Made by a program: the position numbers and the translations under genes. DNA of 6,132 bases from assembly GCA_025935515.1 (NCBI GenBank), contig JAICVC010000123.1, forward strand, positions 1 to 6,132. The letters run 5' to 3'. A model generated the notes under the pieces. That model was not told the origin of the DNA and made no database searches. It saw only the letters and a program-made list of their open reading frames with translations. The first letter of the stretch is position 1. Each line of letters opens with the position of its first letter. Below, one piece after another: positions 1 to 6,132 of the stretch. The stretch is from Sphingomonas sp. Its GTDB lineage: Bacteria > Pseudomonadota > Alphaproteobacteria > Sphingomonadales > Sphingomonadaceae.

Positions 1-628
<628 letters not shown>

Positions 629-632
629 TCGG

Positions 633-1592
633 ATGCCAGCGGTCAAGCGACGGGCGGACAAGGAAGAGGTCGGAGCTACGCAGCACGCGAATGCGAAGGC
701 GCGCGCGCTGGCGGAAACCCTGCCGCGCCTGATCCTGGAGGCGCGGCGCATTGCTGCCACTGTCATCCACGGGCTGCACGGCCGCAAGCGCGCGGGGCCA
801 GGGGAGAACTTCTGGCAATATCGCCGCTTCCTGTCGGGAGAACCCGCGCGCCGGGTCGACTGGCGCCGGTCGGCGCGCGACGAGCATCTCTACGTACGGG
901 AGCAGGAATGGGAGGCCGCGCATACGGTGTGGCTGTGGCCTGACCGCTCGCCGTCCATGGCGTTCAAATCGACGCAGGCCCAGGACTCCAAACTCGAGCG
1001 TTGTCTCGTGGTCGCTTTCGCGCTGGCCGAAATTCTGGTGCAGGCCGGAGAACGCGTCGGCGTGCCCGGCCTGATGCGTCCGACCGGGAGCCGCAACGTG
1101 CTGGACAAGCTGGCGAATGCAATACTGCATGACGTGACCGAGCGTCCGAGCCTGCCGCCATCCTTCGCGCCTTCTGCGCTGGCCGAGATCGTCGTGATCT
1201 CGGATTTCTGGAGTCCCATGGCGGAGGTGCGCACCACGCTTTCACAGCTCTGCGCGACCGGCGCGCATGGTCACACCGTGCAGATCGTCGATCCCGCTGA
1301 GGAGACGTTTCCCTATTCTGGCCGTGTCGAGTTCATCGAGCCTGAGGGCGGCGGCTCCATCACGGCCGGCCGCGCCGAAACCTGGAAGGCGGAGTACGAC
1401 ACGCGGGTCGCGCGCCACCGCGCCGAGATCAGAGCCGAGACCGACAAGCTCGGCTGGAGCTTCACCATCCACCGCACCGACCGGCCCGCGACCGAGCTGC
1501 TGCTTGCGCTGCACGCGCGATTGGGCGCGCCTCCTCCCGGCGCGATGATCGGCGGCCGTCTGAGCGCGGCGAGTCACGGGAGGCGCGCATGA
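633..1592 (+). CDS. DUF58 domain protein (MoxR partner, VWA-like)
   Basis: This encodes 319 residues with the DUF58 signature at about residues 55-94: GPGENFWQYRRF, then GEPARRVDW, then SARDEHLYVREQE. A VWA-like fold follows, with a MIDAS-type DRSPS at residues 104-108 (Asp104) and a second acidic loop, VVISDF (Asp191). The C-terminal segment GWSFTIHRTDRP (from about residue 280) is also typical. No membrane segment or signal peptide is seen, unlike many DUF58 proteins that carry two N-terminal TM helices, so a cytoplasmic location is predicted. The ATG at 633 lies four bases after the moxR stop with only a weak Shine-Dalgarno, suggesting translational coupling. The next in-frame Met is residue 109, inside the MIDAS region, so 633 is the reasonable start. 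DUF58 proteins are thought to work with MoxR ATPases, but their molecular activity is not established. Confidence 0.95.
   Translation: MPAVKRRADKEEVGATQHANAKARALAETLPRLILEARRIAATVIHGLHGRKRAGPGENFWQYRRFLSGEPARRVDWRRSARDEHLYVREQEWEAAHTVWLWPDRSPSMAFKSTQAQDSKLERCLVVAFALAEILVQAGERVGVPGLMRPTGSRNVLDKLANAILHDVTERPSLPPSFAPSALAEIVVISDFWSPMAEVRTTLSQLCATGAHGHTVQIVDPAEETFPYSGRVEFIEPEGGGSITAGRAETWKAEYDTRVARHRAEIRAETDKLGWSFTIHRTDRPATELLLALHARLGAPPPGAMIGGRLSAASHGRRA
1578..1583 (+). promoter_or_regulatory. Shine-Dalgarno GGGAGG ahead of the ATG at 1589
   Basis: GGGAGG stands five bases before an ATG that overlaps the DUF58 stop as ATGA (1589-1592). It is the best-matched Shine-Dalgarno at the DUF58/DUF4159 junction. 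It would serve a 16-codon ORF rather than the long gene, whose ATG is 52 bases downstream of it. It lies inside the last codons of DUF58, so the bases may be constrained by coding. Confidence 0.45.
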
Positions 1593-1639
1593 CTCCCCCG
1601 CGACGGCCGGGTCGTTTCAACAGCGGAGCCCGCCGATGA
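1589..1639 (+). CDS. Possible 16-codon coupling ORF between DUF58 and DUF4159 genes
   Basis: A short frame reads MTPPRRPGRFNSGARR and then TGA. Its ATG overlaps the DUF58 stop (ATGA at 1589-1592), and its TGA overlaps the start of the next long gene (ATGA at 1636-1639). A GGGAGG stands at normal spacing before it. Ribosomes could pass from DUF58 through this ORF to the DUF4159 gene by two termination-reinitiation steps. The peptide resembles no family I recognise and is probably unimportant in itself. In GC-rich DNA such an arrangement can arise by chance, and only conservation of both overlaps in relatives would make it convincing. Confidence 0.25.
   Translation: MTPPRRPGRFNSGARR
1625..1628 (+). 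promoter_or_regulatory. Shine-Dalgarno GGAG for the DUF4159 gene
   Basis: GGAG (within GCGGAG, 1623-1628) is seven bases before the ATG at 1636 and ten before the second ATG at 1639. The spacing favours 1636. No start codon is visible in the same frame in the 43-base gap after the DUF58 stop. Confidence 0.55.
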
Positions 1640-4449
1640 TGCCTTGGCTCCCGCTCGGCTTCGCGCAGCCACTGGTGCTGCTCGGGCTCCTCAGTTTGCC
1701 GGTCCTGTGGTGGCTGCTGCGGCTCATTCCTCCGCAGCCGCGGCGGGTCGCGTTTCCGCCGACGCGGCTGTTATTCGACATCAATCCGAAGGAGGAGACG
1801 CCGCAACGAACGCCGTGGTGGCTCACGTTGCTGCGTCTGACGCTGGCCGCGCTGGTCATCATCGCCGCTGCCGGTCCGCTGTGGAATCCCCCAGTTGCGA
1901 CCGCGACCGCGAAGGCGCAGCTCGCGCTCCTGATCGATGACGGCTTTCCGGCAGCGGGAACCTGGGATGCGCGCATGCGCACCGCCGAAGACCTGATCGC
2001 GCGCGCGGAAGCAGATAATCGCGGCGTTGCGCTCATTCCCTTATCGGAGCCGACACGCGACATTTCGTTCGAGACACCGGCGGCGGCGCGGGTGCGGATC
2101 AAGCAGATGAAGCCGAAGCCCCACGCGGTCGAGCGCGCGGATGCGCTGCCCGCGCTCGGCAGATTCATCGCCGCCACCCCGGACATCGAGTTGGTCTGGC
2201 TTACTGACGGCGTCGATCTCGGCGGCGGCAGCGACTTCGTCGCGGCACTGGGACGGCTGGCGGAGCAACGTCCCATGACCGTGGTCGAAGGCGGCATTGC
2301 GGGCGCACGCGCGCTCGCCAGCGCCGACAATGCCGCCGGCGCGCTCACCGTGAAAGTCCTGCGTGCCAACGCGGGCCCGACCGAGACCGGCACCGTGCGT
2401 GCGCTCGACCTCAAAGGCCTTCCGCTCGGCGACGCCACCTTCTCGTTCAAGGACGGCGAGCGCGAAACCGACGCCGAGCTGACCCTCCCGGTCGAAATCC
2501 GCAACGACATTGCGCGGCTTGAAATCGCATCCGAACGCTCGGCCGGCGCGGTCGCACTTCTCGACAAGCGGTGGCGCCGCCGTTCGATCGGTGTCATCAC
2601 CGGATCGAGCAGCGACACCGCGCAGCCGCTGCTGGCCTCGACCTACTATCTCACGCGCGCGCTCGGACCGTTCGCGGACGTGCGGCTGGCCGACCGCGGC
2701 TCGCCGGCGCAAGCCGTAAGCCAGTTCATCGAGCAGCGCCTGCCCATGCTCATCCTCGCCGATGTCGGCAACGTCGCCGAGGCCCGCGATCAGCTCACCC
2801 GTTGGATCGAGGAGGGCGGCGTCCTGGTCCGCTTTGCCGGACCGCGGCTCGCAGCCGCCGACGATGATCTCGTGCCGGTGAAGCTCCGGCGCGGCGGGCG
2901 GGTTCTCGGCGGCAGCCTCTCCTGGGAACAGCCGCAGCAGCTCAACGCATTCTCGCGCGAAAGTCCTTTCTTCGGAATGACGGTGCCGACCGACGTGACC
3001 GTGAGCCGTCAGGTGCTGGCCGAACCCGACGCCACTCTGACCGAGCGCACCTGGGCGACACTCGCCGACGGCACGCCACTCGTGACGGCGCAGCGCCGTG
3101 GCAAGGGCTTGGTGGTCCTGTTCCATGTCACCGCGGACACGCGCTGGTCAGACCTGCCGCTATCGGGCACATTCGTCGAAATGCTCAAGCGAATCGTGTC
3201 CCTGGCCGGTTCGGTGACAGCGGCCGATGGCAGCGGCGCAAGCGGGCGCACGGCGCGCGAGGTGTTGCCCCCGACGCGCGTTCTCGACGGTTTCGGCATA
3301 TTCGGCCCGCCGCCTCCGACGGCGCGACCGGTGCCGGCGAGCTTCGGCGGACGAGCAACCTTCGATCATCCCCCGGGATTCTACGGGCCACCCGAAGGAT
3401 TGTTGGCGGTGAACGCGCTTGCGCCCGCCGATCGGCTTGCGCCGCTTGACATATCCGCGCTCAATGCGCGCCGGGAGGCCTACCGAATGAGCGAACCCGA
3501 AGATCTGCGCGGACCGATTCTGCTGGCGGCGCTCGCGCTGCTCGCGCTCGACGCATTGGTGATATTCCTGCTCTCCGGCGGGATGCGGCAACTTCTGCGC
3601 CGCCGCCGCGCGGTCGCAGCCGCACTCGTCATCGGGTTCCTCGGAACGGCACTGCTGGCATCGCCGCACGCCTTTGCGCAGAGCAGTGACGACCAAGCGT
3701 TGAAAGCGACACTGGAGACCCGGCTCGCCTATGTCATTACCGGCGACGCCGAGGTCGACAGGATCAGCAAGGCCGGTCTTCAGGGCCTGACATTGTTCCT
3801 TGCCCAGCGCACCGCCCTCGAAGCAGGCGAGCCGGTCGGTCTCGATCCCGCGCGCGACGAACTCGCATTCTACCCGCTGATCTATGGGCCGATCGTGGCG
3901 ACCGCGCCGAAACCGACGCGCGAGGCGCTCGAACATATCGACGCCTATATGAAACAGGGCGGGACCGTGCTGTTCGACACCCGCGATGCGGTCGAGGCGC
4001 CGCTGGGAACCGGCGGCGATACCCGCGGCCCAGGCATGCAGGCGTTGCGCGCCATTCTCTCGTCGCTCGACATTCCCGAGCTCGAACCGGTGCGACGCGA
4101 CCATGTGCTGACCAAGACGTTCTATCTGTTGAAGGACTTTCCCGGTCGCTTCAGCTCCGGTCAGCTCTGGGTCGAGGCGCTGGCAGCCACGAACGAAGAC
4201 GAGCCGGCAAGCCGGCCCGCGCGCGCCGGCGACGGGGTGTCGTCGATCATCATCTCGTCGAACGATTTTGCCGGGGCGTGGGCGATGCGCCAGGACGGTC
4301 AAGCGATGCTGCCGCTGGTGTCAGCGGAGCCGCGGCAGCGCGAATTTGCCTTCCGTGCCGGCGTCAACATCGTGATGTACACGCTCACCGGCAACTATAA
4401 AGCCGACCAAGTCCACGTTCCGGCGCTGCTGGAACGGTTGGGACAATGA
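1636..4449 (+). CDS. BatA-like N-terminal / DUF4159 C-terminal inner-membrane protein
   Basis: This encodes 937 residues, about the usual length for this fusion in rhizobia. Residues 1-85 resemble the aerotolerance-regulator (BatA) N-terminal region, with TM helices at about 11-29 and 61-82 and a basic loop between them. A degenerate VWA-like domain follows (about 94-215): its first MIDAS loop reads IDDGFPA instead of DxSxS, although LTDGVD (189-194) remains. Residues about 315-405 look like a Rossmann/GATase1-like fold. Two more TM helices lie at about 627-648 and 659-677, separated by an RRRR cytoplasmic loop. Residues about 690-935 match DUF4159 (landmarks FYPLIYGPI, YMKQGGTVLFDTRD, MYTLTGNYKADQ). 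Positive-inside reasoning puts the large 83-625 region and DUF4159 in the periplasm. The protein contains no cysteine. It is probably a partner or effector of the MoxR/DUF58 pair in the envelope; biochemical activity is unknown. The start at 1636 is chosen over the adjacent ATG at 1639 for Shine-Dalgarno spacing. Confidence 0.93.
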   Translation: MMPWLPLGFAQPLVLLGLLSLPVLWWLLRLIPPQPRRVAFPPTRLLFDINPKEETPQRTPWWLTLLRLTLAALVIIAAAGPLWNPPVATATAKAQLALLIDDGFPAAGTWDARMRTAEDLIARAEADNRGVALIPLSEPTRDISFETPAAARVRIKQMKPKPHAVERADALPALGRFIAATPDIELVWLTDGVDLGGGSDFVAALGRLAEQRPMTVVEGGIAGARALASADNAAGALTVKVLRANAGPTETGTVRALDLKGLPLGDATFSFKDGERETDAELTLPVEIRNDIARLEIASERSAGAVALLDKRWRRRSIGVITGSSSDTAQPLLASTYYLTRALGPFADVRLADRGSPAQAVSQFIEQRLPMLILADVGNVAEARDQLTRWIEEGGVLVRFAGPRLAAADDDLVPVKLRRGGRVLGGSLSWEQPQQLNAFSRESPFFGMTVPTDVTVSRQVLAEPDATLTERTWATLADGTPLVTAQRRGKGLVVLFHVTADTRWSDLPLSGTFVEMLKRIVSLAGSVTAADGSGASGRTAREVLPPTRVLDGFGIFGPPPPTARPVPASFGGRATFDHPPGFYGPPEGLLAVNALAPADRLAPLDISALNARREAYRMSEPEDLRGPILLAALALLALDALVIFLLSGGMRQLLRRRRAVAAALVIGFLGTALLASPHAFAQSSDDQALKATLETRLAYVITGDAEVDRISKAGLQGLTLFLAQRTALEAGEPVGLDPARDELAFYPLIYGPIVATAPKPTREALEHIDAYMKQGGTVLFDTRDAVEAPLGTGGDTRGPGMQALRAILSSLDIPELEPVRRDHVLTKTFYLLKDFPGRFSSGQLWVEALAATNEDEPASRPARAGDGVSSIIISSNDFAGAWAMRQDGQAMLPLVSAEPRQREFAFRAGVNIVMYTLTGNYKADQVHVPALLERLGQ
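3583..3678 (+). other. Internal signal-peptide-like segment ahead of DUF4159
   Basis: Residues 650-681 of the DUF4159 protein begin with a Met (ATG at 3583), followed by a basic stretch ending in RRRR (655-658). A hydrophobic run (659-675) comes next, then SPHAFAQ, which has an AxA-type signal peptidase I site after Ala681. This is the layout of a Sec signal peptide, yet it lies in the middle of the protein, just after TM3. It may simply be TM4, may be cleaved to release DUF4159 into the periplasm, or may be a relic of a gene fusion. No strong Shine-Dalgarno precedes the ATG. Confidence 0.5.
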
Positions 4450-4455
4450 GGCGGG

Positions 4456-4502
4456 CCTCATGGTTCGAGGCGCGTCGCTCCGCAACGCTCCTCACCATGA
4501 GG
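4456..4502 (-). repeat. Palindromic intergenic repeat, copy 1 (reverse orientation)
   Basis: This is a hairpin. CCTCATGGT (4456-4464) pairs with ACCATGAGG (4494-4502). After a TC bulge, GAGGCGCGT (4467-4475) pairs with ACGCTCCTC (4485-4493) with one mismatch, leaving a nine-base loop. Its reverse complement aligns with copy 2: CCTCAT, TGAGGAGCG, CTCGA and ATGAGG are shared, while the middle differs. It begins seven bases after the DUF4159 stop. The sequence type resembles palindromic repeats common in Bradyrhizobium and Rhodopseudomonas genomes. Copy number cannot be seen from this window. Confidence 0.85.
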
Positions 4503-4514
4503 ACGATCGATTCT

Positions 4515-4559
4515 CCTCATCCTGAGGAGCGCCCGAAGGGCGCGTCTCGAAGGATGAGG
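4515..4559 (+). repeat. Palindromic intergenic repeat, copy 2 (forward orientation)
   Basis: This is a hairpin. CCTCATCCT (4515-4523) pairs with AGGATGAGG (4551-4559), GAG pairs with CTC, and an inner GCGCCC-GAA-GGGCGC stem (4529-4543) closes a three-base loop. A GA bulge (4549-4550) mirrors the TC bulge of copy 1. It is separated from copy 1 by 12 bases. It is not followed by a T-run, so it does not look like an intrinsic terminator. It could affect mRNA stability or expression of the last gene, whose Shine-Dalgarno begins 20 bases further on. Confidence 0.88.
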
Positions 4560-4578
4560 CCTCCAAAGTAGCTTCTGT

Positions 4579-4583
4579 GAGGA
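4579..4583 (+). promoter_or_regulatory. Shine-Dalgarno GAGGA that supports the TTG start
   Basis: GAGGA ends five bases before TTG 4589-4591. The codon just before the TTG is an in-frame TAG (4586-4588), so translation of this frame cannot begin further upstream. The next usual in-frame start is a GTG at 4679, inside the first membrane helix, with no better Shine-Dalgarno. This site therefore decides the TTG as the start. Confidence 0.75.
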
Positions 4584-4588
4584 CGTAG

Positions 4589-6132
4589 TTGAACCTGGGT
4601 ATTTCATTTTCGCCGCTCGTACCCTCGTATGTCGTTTGGGGGGCGGTTGTCGTTGCGTTCGCGATTTCGCTGCTGATCGTGCTCGGCCGCACCCGTGGCG
4701 CGCTGGTGCGCACCATTGCGCTCGCACTGTTCGTGCTTGCGCTCGCCAATCCTTCGATCACGCGGGAAGACCGCGACCCCCTGACCTCGGTTGCGGTCGT
4801 CGTGGTCGACAAGAGCCCGAGCCAGGAATTCGGCGACCGTCAGAAGCAGACCGAGGCGGTGCGCGCGGCGCTGGCCGAACGGCTCGGCCGCATGCCGGGC
4901 ATCGAAGTACGCTTTGTCGAAGCCGGCCAGGCGGACGGCGAAACCGACGGTACACGGCTGTTCGCGGCGCTGTCCTCCGCGCTGTCCGACGTCCCGCATG
5001 ACCGCGTGGCCGGCGCTTTGTTCATCACCGACGGGCGGGTGCATGACGTCCCGAGCGAGGCCGCAGCTCTCGGTTTCGCCGCGCCGGTGCATGGCCTGAT
5101 CACCGGCCACAAGAACGAGCGCGACCGCCGTGTCGTGCTCACGACCGCCCCTCGCTTCGGCATCGTCGGGCAGTCGCAGACCATTAGCTTTCGCGTCGAG
5201 GACCAGGGCGCCGCGCCCGGCACGGCGCAGGTGACGGTCCGCCGCGACGGCGAAACGATCGAGAACCGCAATGTGCGCGTGGGCGCCAGCTCCAGCGTCA
5301 GCGTGCAGATCCCCCATGCCGGGCCGAACATCGTCGAGATCGAAGCATCGCCGCTCGACGGCGAGCTTACGGGCATCAACAACCGCGCCGTCGTCTCGAT
5401 TGACGGCGTGCGCGACAAGCTGCGCGTCCTGCTGGTCTCCGGCGAGCCCCATGCCGGCGAGCGGACGTGGCGCAATCTTCTCAAATCCGACGCCAGCGTC
5501 GATCTCGTGCATTTCACCATCCTGCGGCCGCCGGAGAAGCAGGATGGCACGCCCATCAATGAGCTCTCGCTGATCGCGTTCCCCACCCGCGAACTGTTCC
5601 AGCAGAAGATCAACGAATTTCAGCTCATCATCTTCGACCGTTACGCGCGGCAAGGGGTCTTGCCGATCATCTATTTCGACAATATCGCGCGCTATGTCCG
5701 CCAGGGCGGCGCCGTGCTGGTCGCCGCCGGCCCCGATTACGCCAGCCCGACCAGCATCTGGCGCACGCCGCTCGACGTCATCCTGCCGGCCGAACCGAGC
5801 GGCCGGATGAATGACGGCGCGTTTCGCGCGCAGCTCACCGACCTCGGCAAGCGCCATCCGGTGACACGCGGACTCGAGGGCTCGGACCAGGACCCGCCGC
5901 ACTGGAGCCACTGGTTCCGCCTGGTCGACACTCGCGCTTCCACCGGCACCGTCATCATGGACGGGCCCGACAAGAAGCCGCTGCTGGTGCTGTCGCGCGA
6001 AGGCGAAGGCCGCGTGGGCCTGCTGTTGTCCGACCATATCTGGCTGTGGGCGCGCGGTTACGAGGGCGGTGGTCCGCATCTCGACCTGATGCGGCGGCTG
6101 TCGCTCTGGCTGATGAAGCAGCCGGACCTGGA
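4589..6132 (+). CDS. Membrane protein with VWA-like and GATase1-like domains (3' truncated)
   Basis: The frame is open from TTG 4589 to the window end, giving 514 complete codons. I recall rhizobial homologues of roughly 690 residues, so the C-terminus, often with another TM helix, is missing. Two N-terminal TM helices (about 15-33 and 39-54) anchor a predicted periplasmic region. A VWA-like domain follows, with a MIDAS DKSPS at 74-78 and ITDGRVHD at 146-153. Next is a beta-rich stretch (about 180-275; VTVRRDGETIENR). The GATase1-like part starts at VRDKLRVLLVSGEP (274-287) and includes FQLIIFDRY (344-352) and YVRQGGAVLVAAGPDY (369-384). Such proteins are often named glutamine amidotransferase-like, but this portion has no cysteine, so amidotransferase catalysis is unlikely. 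It is the fourth gene of the MoxR/DUF58 operon, separated from the third by a repeat pair. An envelope role is inferred from the context. Confidence 0.92.
   Translation, partial: MNLGISFSPLVPSYVVWGAVVVAFAISLLIVLGRTRGALVRTIALALFVLALANPSITREDRDPLTSVAVVVVDKSPSQEFGDRQKQTEAVRAALAERLGRMPGIEVRFVEAGQADGETDGTRLFAALSSALSDVPHDRVAGALFITDGRVHDVPSEAAALGFAAPVHGLITGHKNERDRRVVLTTAPRFGIVGQSQTISFRVEDQGAAPGTAQVTVRRDGETIENRNVRVGASSSVSVQIPHAGPNIVEIEASPLDGELTGINNRAVVSIDGVRDKLRVLLVSGEPHAGERTWRNLLKSDASVDLVHFTILRPPEKQDGTPINELSLIAFPTRELFQQKINEFQLIIFDRYARQGVLPIIYFDNIARYVRQGGAVLVAAGPDYASPTSIWRTPLDVILPAEPSGRMNDGAFRAQLTDLGKRHPVTRGLEGSDQDPPHWSHWFRLVDTRASTGTVIMDGPDKKPLLVLSREGEGRVGLLLSDHIWLWARGYEGGGPHLDLMRRLSLWLMKQPDL

Noticed and set aside
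4203..4235. GC-rich quasi-palindrome (GCCGGC repeated around CGCGCG) as a regulatory hairpin
   Set aside because: It lies within the DUF4159 coding frame and encodes a plausible Ala/Arg/Pro linker. Such palindromes are common by chance at this base composition.
1617..4302. Minus-strand open frames of 333, 361 and 380 codons opposite the DUF4159 gene
   Set aside because: They overlap a well-supported gene, have no family motifs, and show the arginine-, serine- or histidine-rich composition of antisense shadows.
4515..4570. Hairpin copy 2 as a rho-independent terminator
   Set aside because: The stem is strong but is followed by CCTCCAAAGTAG, with no T-run. A second repeat of the same family lies beside it, and the next gene is co-directional and functionally linked.
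5408..5740. An active glutamine amidotransferase in the last gene
   Set aside because: The visible region has no cysteine, so the nucleophile of class I GATases is absent. Only fold-level similarity is claimed.
4604..6079. A 491-codon open frame on the minus strand opposite the last gene
   Set aside because: It lies opposite a frame with clear VWA and GATase-like motifs. Its own translation is low-complexity (rich in R, D, H, A and G) with no recognisable domain. Long antisense frames are expected in GC-rich DNA with third-position G/C bias.

Overview
This GC-rich window carries four co-directional (+ strand) genes and almost no non-coding DNA. Codons are strongly biased to G/C in third position. 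The gene order is MoxR-type AAA+ ATPase, DUF58 protein, BatA-like/DUF4159 membrane protein, then a VWA/GATase-like membrane protein. The intergenic palindromic repeats have cores such as CCTCATCCTGAGGAGC and CGTCTCGAAGGATGAGG. Together these point to an alphaproteobacterium of the order Hyphomicrobiales, most likely Bradyrhizobium, Rhodopseudomonas or a relative. This is a family-level guess from recognition of gene order and repeat type, not from a search.

Layout. Bases 1-628 hold the C-terminal two thirds of a MoxR ATPase, cut at its Walker B motif by the window edge. Four bases later comes a soluble DUF58 protein (633-1592). A 43-base junction follows, carrying a possible 16-codon coupling ORF (1589-1639). 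Then comes a 937-residue four-TM protein (1636-4449) with an N-terminal BatA-type anchor and a C-terminal DUF4159 domain. A 139-base gap (4450-4588) is largely filled by two hairpin repeats of one family in opposite orientation. The last gene starts at a TTG (4589) immediately after an in-frame TAG and runs off the window end. It encodes two N-terminal TM segments, a VWA-like domain with a DxSxS motif and a GATase1-like domain.

How the genes may work together. MoxR ATPases usually act as chaperone or remodelling machines encoded beside DUF58 and VWA proteins. Here ATPase and DUF58 protein are predicted cytoplasmic, while the other two are inner-membrane proteins with large periplasmic parts. 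From memory, a comparable operon in Rhizobium leguminosarum (RL3499-RL3502) is needed for normal cell shape and envelope integrity, so an envelope-maintenance role is the best inference. The substrate is unknown. No promoter was identified; the operon promoter is probably upstream of the window.

The system belongs to a known, poorly understood family rather than a wholly new one. The points most worth a second look are the signal-peptide-like segment and possible internal start inside the DUF4159 gene, the absence of cysteine from both membrane proteins, the mini-ORF junction, and the paired inverted repeats placed just before the ribosome binding site of the last gene.
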